Shown: positions 10,646 through 22,460 of the stretch, piece by piece | Position numbering within the stretch: the first letter of the stretch is position 1 | Layout: each line of letters starts with the position of its first letter | Assembly (NCBI GenBank): GCA_946902875.1 | Contig: OX336358.1 | Coordinates: 16,423,694 to 16,487,693, forward strand | DNA: 64,000 nt | Origin: Nematopogon swammerdamellus | Taxonomy: Eukaryota > Arthropoda > Insecta > Lepidoptera > Adelidae | Direction of reading: 5' to 3' | Position numbers and translations under genes: made by a program | The notes under the pieces: generated by a model | Database searches by the model: none | What the model was told of the DNA's origin: nothing | The model's input: the letters and a program-made list of their open reading frames with translations, nothing else

Positions 10646-10685
10646 CTTACCCGGCGTACCCGGCATGCCGGGTACGCCGGGTAAG
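10646..10685. repeat. Perfect 40-bp palindrome
   Basis: The 40 bases from cttacccggcgtacccggca to the mirrored half are exactly self-complementary. It lies near the left end of the hAT-type element and could extrude as a GC-rich hairpin. Confidence 0.95.
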
Positions 10686-10764
10686 GAGACCGCAGTGCCC
10701 GCACTAGCTCGCAACAAAAACTGAATGGCGCTATGCATGCATGCAACACTTATGAGAAAATTGC

Positions 10765-10881
10765 GTTACTCGCTAATATCATAAATGCGAAAGTATATTT
10801 GTTTGTTTGTTTCACTTATGAGAAAATTGCGTTACTCGCTAATATCATAAATGCGAAAGTATATTTGTTTGTTTGTTTGTT
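10765..10881 (+). repeat. 68-bp direct duplication with (GTTT)n
   Basis: The segment cacttatgagaaaattgcgt ... gcgaaagtatatttgtttg occurs twice in tandem (about 10748-10815 and 10816-10880). It marks the entry into the satellite array. Confidence 0.85.
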
Positions 10882-10882
10882 G

Positions 10883-11935
10883 GTTTGTTTGGTCATAACT
10901 CGAGAACCACTGGTGCTAGACCCATCGTGTTGGTACTCAAACTTCAGGTCTCGGTGAGATGTATCCATCTGTCACATGAACTTTTGTTTTGGTCATAACT
11001 CGAGAACCACTGGTGCTAGACTCATCGTGTTGGTACTCAAACTTCAGGTCTCGGTGAGGTCTATCCATCTGTCACGTAAACTTTTGTTTTGGTCATAACT
11101 CGAGAACCACTGATGCTAGACCCATCATGTTGGTACTCAAACTTTTGTTTTAATCCTGAAGTTTGAGTACCAACACGATAGGTCTAGCACCAGTGGTTCT
11201 CAAGTTATGACCAAAACAAAAGTTCATGTGACAGATGGATAGATATCACCGAGACCTGAAGTTTGAGTACCAACACGACGGGTCTAGCACCAGTGGTTCT
11301 CGAGTTATGACCAAAACAAAAGTTCATGTGACAGATGGATAGATCTCACCGAGACCTGAAGTTTGAGTACCAACACGATGGATCTAGCACCAGTGGTTCT
11401 CGAGTTATGACCAAAACAAAAGTTCACGTGACAGATGGATAGATCTCACCGATACCTGAAGTTTGAGTACCAACACGATGGGTCTAGCACCATTGGTTCT
11501 CGAGTTATGACCAAAACAAAAGTTCATTTGACAGATGGATAGATATCACTGAGACCTGAAGTTTGAGTACCAACACGATAGGTCTAGCAGTCTAGCACCA
11601 GTGGTTCTCGAGTTATGACCAAAACAAAAGTTCATGTGACAGATGGATAGATCTCACCGAGACCTGAAGTTTGAGTACCAAAACGACGGGTCTAGCACCA
11701 GTGGTTCTCGAGTTATGACCAAAACAAAAGTTCATGTGACAGATGGATAGATCTCACCGAGACCTGAAGTTTGAGTACCAACACGATGGATCTAGCACCA
11801 GTGGTTCTCGAGTTATGACCAAAACAAAAGTTCATGTGACAGATGGATAGATCTCACCGAGACCTGAAGTTTGAGTACCAACATGATGGGTCTAGCACCA
11901 GTGGTTCTCGAGTTATGACCAAAACAAAAGTTCAT
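10883..11935. repeat. 100-bp satellite, two convergent blocks
   Basis: About 2.7 units read in one direction (ggtcataactcgagaaccac, to about 11147) and then about 8 units in the opposite direction (gttctcgagttatgaccaaa, 11157-11935). The unit is 100 bp and contains caccgagacctgaagtttga and gtctagcaccagtg. The two blocks can pair into a long hairpin. Confidence 0.92.
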
Positions 11936-12404
11936 GAAGTTTCGTCAAAAAATCCTAAGCCTTCTAGTTCTCACAGAAAAGGGGATGAAACGGAACCCTC
12001 TTTACGCGAGCTCGACTCGAACTTTACCACTTTCCTATGATATTACATATTTGCCCATGATATAAAAAAAAAAAATTAAATTTCAAGACAAAACTTTTTT
12101 TTAAGTAACACAATTGTAATAAGTTATTAATTATGTTTTATTAATCGCTTTAATTAATGTACTCTATAAAATACAGAACTATAATAACGAACTGGTCATT
12201 TTTGTATTGTGTCAACCACAGCTCTGCGGTCACAGTGCGGACCTGCGGTCCTTGCGGGCCTAGGTCCGCAGGACGGTGCGGTTCTCTACCCGCCGCGCCG
12301 CACACGTGTGACCGCAAAATTTTGCCGGGTCCGCGTGACCGGCGCGGCGCGGGCCAAGTCTTCGGCCCGCGCGACAGCTCTGCGCCGAGGCACCCATGAG
12401 GTGT

Positions 12405-14828
12405 CTAACGGCGCCCATGGACATTCGGTCGTATTCGGGGGTTGCGAATGCCATGCCGGCCTGACAGGTGTCCATTCACGCCTCTCTTGAAGGACCCGAG
12501 ACTGTACTTGGGGGGAAATATATGAGCAGGGAGAGCGTTCCGGAGTTCACTGGTTCTGTAAAGGAAAGATATGCAGAATCGATTGTTACGCATGCGCGGT
12601 AAGTCCAGCGTATATGGATGCAATCCCTGCCCAGTGCGCGTGGTGCGGAGGTGGAAAGGGGACGGCGGGATCGCGTTAAACAGCTCCTCCGAGCACTCCC
12701 CATGGAATAAGCGATAGAACACACTTAGGGAGCCGACATCCCTACGGTGTTGCAGTGGTTCTAGATCACGGGACACTTCTGGGTCACCGACTAGTCGCAC
12801 GGCTCGACGCTGGATCGAGTCCAGAGGCGCAAGCTGGTATTTGGCAGAGCCATCCCACAGGTGCGAGCAGTACTCCAAGCAAGACCTGATCTGCGATTTA
12901 TACAGGAGCAGCTTTTGGTCCGCCGTGAAGTACCGTCGCACCTTATTGCCAATAAGGTAACTCAATAATATTGAGTACGCCCAGCTTTTTAGAAGCTAGC
13001 TTGGCCTTCCCCTCGATGTTTTTTTTTTTTTTTTTTTTTATGGAACCTGACACGGTTGGCTACATCACCTACAACATCCGTGATGTCAGCCCATAACACA
13101 GCGTGAACTAGGTGCCATGTCAGTGCTTCCCTTCATTTCATGTCGGCTACACTAAACTGGACGGAAAACACGAACTATTTACATAGCCGTTTCGACCGAC
13201 GTTTCGTTCAGTGCGGTGGTACCAACCCGGCCGGGATAAACCCTACCACCTAGTAAGGTAAGAAGGGAAGGGACCTACAGTTTAACGTGGAATCGGAACC
13301 ACGGTCAGCCTCCAACGGTCGAGCGGTCACCCATCCAATCACTGACCGCGCTCAGCGTTGCTTAATAACAGTTGACTAACCAACCGCGCCACTGAGCTAC
13401 CGAGGCTGACGAATGTTCTTATCCCTTAGTCGACTTTTACGACATGCGACGGGGAGAGATGCAGTGGGGCTATTCTTTTTAAGTACCGACCCCACACGGT
13501 ACGAACGTTCAAGTCGTGCGACAGTTCGACTCCGAGGACCCCGAGGTGTTCGCTTAATTTGAGCGACGTGCCTTGGAATGAAGGAGCCGGTGTGAACGCC
13601 ACTCTCCTCGCACTGAACGCGCAAACTTGTGTCTTGGAAGCGTTGAACTCGACCAAATTACTACGGCCCCATTCGGAAATAGAACCGAGTGTATGTTCGA
13701 GCTCAGACACAAGTCTTCGTCTCTTCTCATCCACAACATCCCGACTGGCTGAAGGGTGACTGGTGTAGGATCCGTGTGCCGTACTGTCATCTGCTTATCA
13801 ATGTATGTTGCCCAGAGACAGCATATCATTGATGTGCAGAAGAAACAGCGTGGGTGACAACACAGATCCTTGTGGTACGCCGGCGTTCACTGATATGGCG
13901 TCCGACGAGCAACCGTCCACTAGGACCTGAATGCTGCGCCCATGTAGGAAGTCGGCGAGCCAGTCACACAGGCCAGAAGGAAGTCCGTAAGCCGGCAATT
14001 TGCCCAAGAGCGACTTGTGCCAAACCCGGTCAAATGCCTTGGCAATATCAAGGCCAATTGCCAAGGATTCACCATGACCTACAAGCGATTCCCCCAAAAG
14101 GTGAGTGACGTACGCTAGGAGATCACCAGAAGATCGTTTTGGCCGGAAGCCGTATTGCCGATCGCTGATGAGGTCATTTGTCTCTAGGTACTTCATGAGC
14201 TGCGCATTAATGATACGCTCCATCACCTTACAGAGAAGGGAGGTAATCGCTATAGGTCGGCAGTATGACGGGTTTGAGCGGTCACCCTTTTTGGGGACCG
14301 CTTGCACAACCGAAGATTTCCAGGCCGCCGGCACACGACCATTAGAGTAGGAGAGACGGAATAGGCGCGTCAGCACTGGAGCCAACTCGGGAGCACACCT
14401 TTTTAACACCAATGCAGGAATCCTGCCCGGCCCACTCGCTTTCCTGACGTCTAGGGAGAGAAGCTCCGCCCGTACAGTTCGTTGTCGGAACTGCGCTTCC
14501 GGCATGGAGTTCTCACACCTAGGTATGGATGGGGGAGTGGCACCTCCATCGTCCAGGTTAGAGTTCCCCGCAAAGAGAGATACCAGTAAGTCGGCTTTCT
14601 CCTTTGCGGAGTGAGCAAGTGAGCCTCCAGGACACTGCAGAGGTGGAAGAGAGGAGCGGCAGAAATTCGACTCGACAGATTTGGCGAGAGACCAGAACTC
14701 ACGGCTCCCAGTTGGATGCTCGTTCAGTCTATCGCCGATTCTGCCGATGTGGTCAAATTTGGCCCTGGCAATAACCCTTTTGCAGGATCTGGAGAGGTGG
14801 TTGTATTTCTTCTTCAGTTCGGGTACAC
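12405..14828 (-). pseudogene. LINE-A copy 1 reverse transcriptase ORF, broken
   Basis: From 5' to 3' on the - strand the frames give a pre-RT region (14500-14828), the RT core at 13798-14505 with KASGPGRIPALVLKRCAPEL, YGFRPKRSSGDLL, DIAKAFDRVWH and NAGVPQGSVLSPTLFLLHIN, then, past a frame change, SEWGRSNLVEFNASKTQ, and after the SINE insert the C-terminal part 12405-12965 with SCLEYCSHLWDGSAKYQLAP. The YADD box region near 13790 is disrupted. Frame shifts, a nested SINE and 5' truncation make it inactive. Confidence 0.85.
13018..13505 (-). mobile_element. tRNA-headed SINE with polyA tail, inside LINE-A
   Basis: On the - strand the insert holds a tRNA-like head at about 13412-13290 with an A box (tagctcagtgg) and a B box (ggttccgattcc). 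Then follow a core (aactgtaggtcccttccctt ... actaggtggtaggg ... gggttggtaccaccg), a tail (catgaaatgaagggaagcac) and a run of A (T run at 13021-13039 on +). Upstream of the head lies an extra segment shared with 10380-10500. It splits the LINE-A reading frame; copy 3 has the uninterrupted site. Confidence 0.8.
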
Positions 14829-14960
14829 GCCCTATACACGCCCGGGTTTAACACGCCCGGGTTGGTACCACCGCGCTGAATGAAAGGTCGGTCGAAAGGG
14901 CTATGTAGATAGTTTGTGTTTTCCGTCCAGTTCAGTGTAGCCGGCACGACTGAAGGGAGG
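14829..14960 (+). mobile_element. SINE core/tail fragment
   Basis: gggttggtaccaccgcgctg and gttttccgtccagttcagtg match the middle part of the SINE at 13018-13505 in reversed orientation. The tRNA-like head is missing. Confidence 0.7.
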
Positions 14961-15194
14961 CACTACCTGGTATGTCACAAACTCCTGGAATATGAATCAA
15001 ATTAAATATTATTTAACAATTTTAAGTTCTAGTTGTTTTTTGAAGTCCGTGCAATGTTTTTTAAAACAGTTTTTTAAGCCTTTATTCTCTTTTGCTTCCT
15101 CCTTTATGGTAGGGATTTTAAGATCTTGATGTAGCCAGGAGTTTGTGACCAAGATTTGTGACATACCAGGGAGCGTCTGCAATAATGGGCAGTC
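14961..15194. other. Spacer with a short inverted repeat
   Basis: ctggtatgtcacaaactcctgg (about 14968) recurs inverted near 15134-15175 (ccaggagtttgtgac ... gtgacataccagg). No coding content seen. Confidence 0.5.
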
Positions 15195-15405
15195 TTCGAT
15201 TGGAATTGTTGTATCTCATTATTTAAAGGATAGGACCCATACACTTCCTTGCGGTATCCCGGCTTCAATGCTGTATAGGCTTGTTCTCCTTGTTTAACGA
15301 AGAAATGTCAATTTTGGAGATAGGATTTGATGAATATGTAATTTATGGGTAGATTTTTTAATTTAAATAGGATACCATCGTGCCATACGCGGTCGAGAGA
15401 GTGAG
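15195..15405 (-). pseudogene. Jockey-type reverse transcriptase fragment
   Basis: The - strand reads RTVWHDGILFKLKNLPINYI, followed by NxHFFVKQGEQAY and, with a shift, YSIEAGIPQGSV. This equals the D-R-VWH-GLL-KL and the AG-PQGSVL-P motifs of Jockey/CR1 RTs with the linker in between. Both flanks are lost. Confidence 0.7.
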
Positions 15406-16140
15406 CATGAGTTGAGTGAGGCGAGCACACACGCTGCTCCTCTCTCTCTCTCCACACATTCAATGAAACAATACATACTTGAAATACTTTTTATTAGGTA
15501 CTCGCAATATTATAATACAAACTACCTATATGTAATTTAATTGTGTAAAAAATGGCAGATCGTCTTAACACACTTGTGAAAATAGGCAAATAATGATGTG
15601 ACTTATGCAGTAACTATAGTGAGCATTCAACGAACAATACGTTCCGACACGTAGCACCCGCCGTGCGTGCCGGCCGCCAGCCGCCAGCAGCGTCACCGCC
15701 CCCCGCTCCAACAACAACTATCAGAGTGCAATCATTGTCTTCTTTTCAGGTAGGTATGGATTTCTATGCCGCTACTTGTATTAGTGATATAGAAGCAGGC
15801 ATATTCTATGTCCTGATCAAGAAATCTAGGAGTTCAGGTGTCTTGTTGGGATCAGTGGACCAATAAGTGGGCCCTGCTGTCAATATATAGTATGTTGTTC
15901 ACACTGTTTTTGATCTCTCTTCCTCTTGCACGTGATCCCCAAAATATGTGTTTTGCATTCCAGTTACCCCTTATCTGTCACCCAGGCAGGGTAGAAATGT
16001 ATTCAGTGAACCTGTCTGCATCTATTTGTGTCTGCACAGTATGTTGAGGATACTATATTGCTGTAATTCTGAAAGTTTGAACTACCACTACATGTACCAC
16101 AATAGAAGCAGACTGTGACGAGTTTGGCAGTTATCCGACA
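15406..16140. other. Unassigned, one GC-rich segment with a splice-like site
   Basis: A GC-rich part at 15650-15745 ends in tcttcttttcaggtaggtat, which could be read as a donor or an acceptor. No protein frame is recognisable. It could be a 5' exon of an unseen gene, but nothing further supports that. Confidence 0.25.
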
Positions 16141-16149
16141 AAACTGACA

Positions 16150-16970
16150 TAAATAAAGGGTTATCTGAACTCAAGGAAATTATCAGGGAATCGGAAAACA
16201 TTACTCTTCAAGCCCAGCTAGAATCCTTATCTCCGGTGTGAAGAGTGATTATTCACTCTGGAAGATCACTAAAAACTTAAAAATACTTACCTCAAGAATT
16301 TATTACTCAAATTCAAATATAAGCAGGTAGTTGGGCCTTTAGTGATTCGGAAAAGCTACCTCAAAAGTCTTCCAGCCAAATCCGGCTACAAACTTAGCAA
16401 ATGAATTGCGATAGATGACTTACTCCTGGAGGACTACCAACTCTGTAGCCGCATCGCGACGAAAGATCTTTAGAGAAATAAGAAACCTGAATGTGAAGAA
16501 AGCGCCAGACTTTGAACATATTGACCAGAAATAACTAAAGGAACTCCCTAAAAAGGCTATAGTGTTCTTCACAACCTTAATCAATGGAATTCTCCGAACA
16601 TCTCATTTCCTGAGCTTTGTAGGGCGATGACAATGATCGATCACTAAACCAGGAACACCTCCCAGTCTTGTGACATCGTATCGACCAATAAGTTTACTTC
16701 CATTACCGAAAGTTTGCAAAATAATAATCCTAAATAAACTGCAACCAGTACTGCACCAAGATGCCGTCATTCCAGACCACCAGTTTGGCTTCAGGAGGGA
16801 GAGAACACGCAACGCCGGAACAGGTACATCGAGTATGCAGTACAGTCACATTGCCTTGAAAAAGAACTTGCCTCAAGCTGCTGAACACGACAGGCAATGT
16901 GAACAGACTAAAGTGTACAGCCTTTCTCAAAAAACCTAACTGAGGAATCTGTACCCACTACCAAATAGGG
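16150..16970 (+). pseudogene. Jockey-group reverse transcriptase remnant
   Basis: Frames on + give LKEIIRESENITLQAQLESL and DYSLWKITKNLK upstream, then TSYRPISLLPLPKVCKIIIL and IIPDHQFGFRRE-like VIPDHQFGFRRERTR. This is the start of the RT domain of a Jockey-type LINE (SYRPISLLP, HQFGFR). The frame is repeatedly broken and the catalytic part is gone. Confidence 0.8.
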
Positions 16971-17471
16971 AGCCATATTGATAAATCATTTATGAACCAC
17001 ATTTATCATAAATGTGGTTCACATCAACCTTCACTCAACACATCTAATAGCTGCGACTATCTACCATAGATGAAAGCTGAAGAAAAAAAAATCTTGAACT
17101 TTTAGTGTTCGGGAATTTTAAGTTCGATTCCTATGTTCGATTCACACAAAACCTGAAGTAAGCAGTCGGCTCGGCGCGCGGCGGCGGGTGTGAGCCTTGA
17201 GGAGCGAGGTAGGCGGAGCGGCTTCCGTCCTATCAATAATTACGTAATACGATACATACGTACGTAATCAATCATAATCAACTAATCACGTATTTACTAT
17301 TCCACATATTATTGGATGACTGGCAACTATCCTCCTTGCTGGCAACGGACGACCTTACACATGCGGCCGCTTCAACGTTACAATACAAGTTACAATGAAT
17401 GCCGACCTTATTGCGGCTCGTCACTCGTGCAATGTTCACTCTGCTCGCTGCACAGAAGTGGAAGTTAGTTA
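16971..17471. other. Unassigned, contains a GC-rich segment
   Basis: gcgcgcggcggcgggtgtga at 17174-17195 and GC-rich sequence around 17340-17480 are separated by the hAT-type insertion from similar GC-rich sequence at 20661-20800. Before the insertion this was one GC-rich block, possibly a promoter region, but no exon is recognised. Confidence 0.3.
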
Positions 17472-17479
17472 GGCCAGAG

Positions 17480-20400
17480 TAGTGTTGTAAAGATGCCGTT
17501 TTTTTCACTTTGGTACGGATTTATTTGACTTAGGTACCGTGAAAAACGGAAAAATACGAAACGTATTTTCATATGAAATACTTGCTCTTTTCGCATTTCA
17601 TTCCTGTTCTTTGCTTGAAACCAAAAAGTGAGTAACCAAAGTTCGCATCGAACACCGTAAAAACACGGAAAGATTCAACAGGGAAAGGAAATAGAGTCGC
17701 GAATAGCTCTATCGCAGAGAAGCCTATCATTTAAAAATTATGTAGGTACTCCAATAGGTACTCACAATACTTCTTTGTTTTAATTTGCGTTTTTTTATTA
17801 ATTACAATGTAAGTAGGTGTACTATTTATCTATGCCGTAACATAATTTCATAACATTTAATTATACGGTATTATTTACCTTTTAGTAAATTGGTTTGTTA
17901 ACTACTCAATAAATAGGAATATCTTATAATATCATACATAATCATAAAACATCTTTACTTACTTGCCTAACTCAAATATGTATCAGATCGATGGTCTGCC
18001 TGCGTGTGATTTCCTTGCTGATGCTGATGTGATGTCAGTTAAACTTTATTTATGTGATGGATGACTGATGGATGACAGACTGTCACATTTCCATCAATAC
18101 TAAAGTCGCGTATGATTATGTATGACATTACCGATTTCAAAATAATCATAGAGAAATAATATACCAAATAATCATTATTAAACTTTAAACAATCGTTTCC
18201 ATTAATATTCTGTTCTGAACTTGCATGGCATGCGTGCAACAAACCTAAAGTTGTAATGTCACTTGAATTTGACTCTTAAACTCAATGCTTTAGGCACTAA
18301 AATACGGCAGCACCGTGATTTGCCGACAAAGGAATCGGCTTAACGCGCGGCTTCCTTTGAAGACGCGCGGCTTCCTTTCAAGGGAAACAAAGAGCGGTGC
18401 CGACTGCCGCGTAGCAAGCAATTTTGTGTTCTATGTATATCTGTCTAAGAATCATATTGCAATTACTTGTGAAGGCACGAAGCAAGAAGTCCATTTCGTT
18501 AAGCTAAGATGAACCTAATAATTAAGACAAGATGATCTAAAATTCGCTGTACGTTTGAAGCGTTGACGCCGCCGGCCGCTGTTGAACCTACGTAAAATCA
18601 ATTTTTTTTTACGTAGGTTCGAATCCACAGTGCAATTTTATTTTCCATTCGTTTCTCGTCTGTCTTTTAGTCTTGTTATGCTTAGCATTAACAAAATTAA
18701 TTCATAATGAATACCCCGTTAGCATTTAGAACTGCTAAGCGCCCTGATGAATAAAAATTAATGCTAAATGCTAAGCAATAATCACATTTCATTTTAGTTA
18801 GCATTGCTGTTTCGTTCGTAAAACTTAGTTGGTTCGTTTGTTTTGGAACGCACAAAGCAATGAAGTATGTGCTATTTTTCTGTGGTACTGCTAAATGCTA
18901 AATGCTATATAGCTGCCTGCGCTCCGCTGCTAGCTAGCTAGCTAGCATCTAAACGCGAATGCGATGCGATCATGCGAGTGAGGGATCGGAATTATCATCT
19001 GTCACGTGATAATTTGTTTTGGTCATATCTAGAGAACCACTGGACTTAGACCCATCGTGTTGGTACTCAATCTGAACGTCTCGATGAGATATATCCATCT
19101 GTCACATTAACTTTTGTTTTGGTCATAACTCGAGAACCACTGGTGCTAGACCCATCGTGTTGGTACTCAAACTTCAGGTCTTGGTGAGATCTATCCATCT
19201 GTCATATGAACTTTTGTTTTGGTCATAACTCGAGAACCACTGGTGCTAGATCCATCGTGTTGGTACTCAAACTTCAGGTCTCGGTGAGATCTATCCATCT
19301 GTCACATTAACTTTTGTTTTGGTCATAACTCGAGAACCACTGGTGCTAGACCCATCGTGTTGGTACTCAAACTTCAGGTCTCGGTGAGATCTATCCATCT
19401 GTCAAATGAACTTTTGTTTTGGTCATAACTCGAGAACCACTGGTGCTAGACTCAGTTGTTCTCGAGTTATGACCAAAACAAAAGTTAATGTGACAGATGG
19501 ATAGATCTCACCGAGGCCTGAAGTTTGAGTACCAACACGATGGGTCTAGCACCAGTGGTTCTCGAGTTATGACCAAAACAAAAGTTCATGTGACAGATGG
19601 ATAGATCTCACCGAGAACTGAAGTTTGAGTACCAACACGATGGGTCTAGCACCAGTGGTTCTCGAGTCATGACCAAAACAAAAGTTTATGTGACATATGG
19701 ATAGATCTCACCGAGACCTGAAGTTTGAGTACCAACACGATGGGTTTAGCACCAGTGGTTCTCGAGTTATGACCAAAACAAAAGTGCATGTGACAGATGG
19801 ATAGATCTCACCGAGACCTGAAGTTTGAGTACCAACACGATGGGTCTAGCACCAGTGGTTCTCGAGTCATGACCAAAACAAAAGTTCATGACGAAGTTTC
19901 GTCAAAAATTCCTAAGCCTTCTAGTTCTCACAGAAAACGGGATGAAACGGAACCCTCTTTACGCGAGCTCGACTCGAACTTGACCACTTTCCCATGATAT
20001 ATACATATTTGCCCATGATATAAAAAAAATTTACAAATAAAAAAAAAAAGTAACACAATTGTAATAAATAAGTAATTAATTATGTTTTTTTAATCGCTTT
20101 AATTAATCTACTCTATAAAATACAGTACTATATAACGAACTGGTCATTTTTTTTTATTGTGTCGACCACAGCTCTGCGGTCCCAATGCGGACCTGCGGTC
20201 CCTGCCGCCTAGGTCCGCAGGACCGCACTGTGACCGCACGGTACGGTTCTTTCTACCCGCGCCGCGCCGCAGACGTGGGACCGCAAAATTTTGCCGGGTA
20301 TGTATGCCGGCGCGGACCACGTCCTCGGTCCGCGCGACAGCTCTGCCGTCGGGCCGTATGCGCCTCATTCAAGTGAATAAAGCCGCGAAATTTAAATCAA

Positions 20401-20660
20401 GTTTCATTGGAGGTCTTTCCAGTGAGTTTTGACAAGTAAACGGACAGAGAAAAAAGTTTTTATTGCAAAATTGGTATGAATCAGGTATTAAAAACGTTAT
20501 TGAAATCTGATTCCATAATTTCCAAAATTTATCAAAAATACGATTATTTCGAAAATTTCATCCAGTGTTGGTATCAATGCATGAAAGAAACGGAAAAACC
20601 CCGTGTTTTTCGTTTTATTCAAAATGTATTTTTCAGTATTTTTCCACCTTTACAACACTA
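17480..20660. mobile_element. Non-autonomous hAT-type element, 3.2 kb
   Basis: Terminal inverted repeat tagtgttgtaaag at both ends (the right end is ctttacaacacta) and an exact 8-bp target duplication ggccagag (17472-17479 and 20661-20668). Subterminal sequence on both sides contains gaaaaac and acgta-rich motifs. No transposase was found in 3.2 kb; a large part is occupied by the nested satellite composite at 19008-20345. Confidence 0.88.
19008..20345. mobile_element. Second copy of the satellite-bearing hAT-type composite
   Basis: About four 100-bp satellite units in one orientation (19008-19456) face about 4.5 in the other (19457-19890). Then follows the same unique segment as in the first copy (cctaagccttctagttctca ... 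ctactctataaaatacag) and the same GC-rich end finishing in gcgcgacagctctg. The left GC-rich terminus of the first copy is not seen here, so this one is truncated. Confidence 0.85.
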
Positions 20661-20985
20661 GGCCAGAGACGGAAGCACTGTACATTCACATGCGCAAAGC
20701 TTGTGGAGTCAACATGACACGAGCGGCGGGCGACTAAGTGCGGGGCGCGGGCGGGCGGGCGGTCGGCCGGCGGCACCCACCCACCCTCCGCCATCTCCTA
20801 ACTAAACATACATACAATGATTGTATACATTAGTGCAATAATAGTAGGTAGGTACAAAAGATAAAATATTAAATTGACCTTGGAAATACAAAAGTAATTT
20901 AGTCGATTATATTATATTAAAATAGTAAAGTACTGCGACCATCCCTGGCAACATACATAATACTGCAGTTATTAGGTTAGGTTAG
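20661..20985. other. GC-rich spacer
   Basis: Contains gcggggcgcgggcgggcggg at 20740-20760 and then AT-rich sequence. No exon recognised. Confidence 0.3.
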
Positions 20986-21120
20986 GTATAGTGCCCGGGA
21001 CGGATCTCGGCGTGTCGTCGCCACGCGAATAAACTATACAAGTACGGTGCGGGTGCGAGGGAGAACACCGACGAACCGCTGCGGAGGCGACACGCCAAGA
21101 TCCGCCCCGCGCATTATACG
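20986..21120. mobile_element. GC-rich MITE, copy 1
   Basis: Inverted ends of about 35-40 bp (gtata-tgc-cgggacggatct ... ggcgtgtcg) face each other over a short centre. A second copy with the same ends and a similar centre (gtgttctccct-gcacccgcaccgtac) is at 32710-32865. Superfamily unknown. Confidence 0.82.
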
Positions 21121-21190
21121 TAGGTGTTAGTAGTGTGCGAGCGAGAACAACCGGCGCGGCGCGCGCGCCATTCTTCCGAGACTCAGTGGA

Positions 21191-21228
21191 GAGTGGTGGT
21201 GGTCCGTCAGACGATGGACCACCACCAC
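21191..21228. repeat. GTGG/CCAC hairpin
   Basis: gagtggtggtggtcc is followed after about 10 bases by its exact complement ggaccaccaccaccactc, which can form a stable stem-loop. Confidence 0.85.
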
Positions 21229-21539
21229 CACTCTGTCCCACGTCCCAGTCCCACCCAGCACAGCACCTCACTCGTGCGTCGTTTACACGAGCTTAGTGCT
21301 CACTGCTCGTCGTTAGTAGGTACTAGGTACTCATCGTTTAGTAGTTACTTGCCGCAAACGCAAAGTAAACAAAATCTGTATCTATTCACTAGCGCTGCGC
21401 TGCGCTGCTGGCCTGGCCACTCGCTCAGTGAGCATGTTTACACACAAGGTGTTAGTGTTAGTGATAGACAATATGTCAATACTAAGCATTCGCTACTAAG
21501 CTCGTGTGTATAGCGAGGACATGAGGGATGCCGATTTAT

Positions 21540-22245
21540 TTATTAGAAAGCAAAACTTTGGTTTTTATGGCTTCCGTAAGGAGCGACGCGACGCTCGCGC
21601 TGGCAGGGCCCCGGTCAGGCGTCTGTCCGTCCCTCTGTCACAGCCTTGTAGCTCCTAAACAGCTTGAGCGATTTTCTTATAACTTGGAGAGTTAAATAAT
21701 TCCCGGTAGGCAAGAAAATTTAAGGGGTAAGCAAAGTCAAGCATCCTCAACTATAATTCAAAGGGGCTGCAAAAATCAAGTTGAGAATTACAATATTTTA
21801 CTAATTGGTCGAGTTGTATATACCTAGTTGAAAAGTTCTTAAATAGACTAAATTAATGTTTTTGAAAAAACATAAAAAAATTACATTGAATAAAAACGTA
21901 TAGGTTGAAATATAATATGAATATGAAACTAGCTCTCCCCGCGCTAGCCCGAAACTAGCGCCGCCGCGCGCCGCCGCCGCCGCCGCACAAAGGTCACTTT
22001 TGCAATTCTATGCGCTTAAAATTACTTATTATGTGAAAAAAATTCAATTTGGTGTTTATGCTTATTTTTAGGGTTCCGTAGTCAACAAGGAACCCTTATA
22101 GTTTCGCCATGTCCGTCCGTCCGTCTGTCCGCGGCTTAGCTCAGAGACCCTTAGTACTAGAAACTTGTAAGTTAGTATGGGTATACATATAAAGTGGTAA
22201 AATAAAAATTTTGAAATAATTTTTTTTTAGGATACCTCCCCTACA
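21540..22245. repeat. Interspersed noncoding repeats
   Basis: Two stretches with the pattern ttccgtaaggagcgacgcga ... gtccgtccctctgtcacag (21560-21700) and agggttccgtagtcaacaag ... tccgtccgtccgtctgtccg (22070-22150) look like related multicopy repeats. A similar motif in reverse occurs at 28290-28600. I recognise the motif as widespread in Lepidoptera; the element class is not settled here. Confidence 0.5.
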
Positions 22246-22460
22246 CGTACAGTGGGGTTGAATTTTTTCAACCCGGACGGGATAAGCCCTACCACCTAGT
22301 AAGGTAAGAAGGGAAGGGACCTACAGTTTTACGTGGAATCCGAACCACGGTGAGCCTCCAACACGGTCGAGCGTTCGCTCATCCAAGTACTGACCGCGCT
22401 CAGGCTTGCTTAACAACAGTCGACCGACCCCACCACGGAGCTACCGAGGCTGACAAACAT
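22246..22460 (-). mobile_element. tRNA-headed SINE, partial
   Basis: The - strand has a tRNA-like head (cctcggtagctccgtggtgg, A box) and a B box (tggttcggattcca), then actgtaggtcccttcccttc and actaggtggtagggcttatc. It is the same family as the insert at 13018-13505, truncated in the tail. Confidence 0.8.

Larger units (their letters stand above)
10540..12382. mobile_element. Non-autonomous hAT-type element carrying a satellite
   Basis: The ends are cagaggtgtcgcgcgggcc and, read from the other side, cagagctgtcgcgcgggcc (one mismatch in 19). They are flanked by the 8-bp target duplication cgccgagg (10532-10539 and 12383-12390), and removing the element restores the LINE-A sequence. GC-rich ends enclose a 100-bp satellite in two opposite orientations. 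No transposase is present. A similar but left-truncated composite lies at about 19008-20345. Confidence 0.9.
10501..14828 (-). mobile_element. LINE family A, copy 1 (CR1/Jockey group), twice interrupted
   Basis: The 3' end is a T run at 10501-10511 followed by gacatatggcgccgagg, equal to the 3' end of copy 3 at 35463-35500. The element is then broken by the hAT-type insertion 10540-12382 and continues to 14828. A second break is the SINE-like insert 13018-13505. It is 5' truncated within ORF2 before the reverse transcriptase (reading GRIGDRLNEHPTGSREFWSL). Confidence 0.88.

Noticed and set aside
10301..10738. 145-codon open frame on -
   Set aside because: It crosses a SINE tail, a LINE end and a hAT terminus; the collagen-like GVPGMPGTPG part is the palindrome read as protein.
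12209..12490. Open frames in GC-rich sequence
   Set aside because: They run through the hAT-type end and LINE-A junction and are not conserved between the two copies of the composite.
15650..15750. First exon of a protein-coding gene
   Set aside because: A GC-rich segment with a gtaggt donor-like end exists, but no partner exon or protein similarity was seen.
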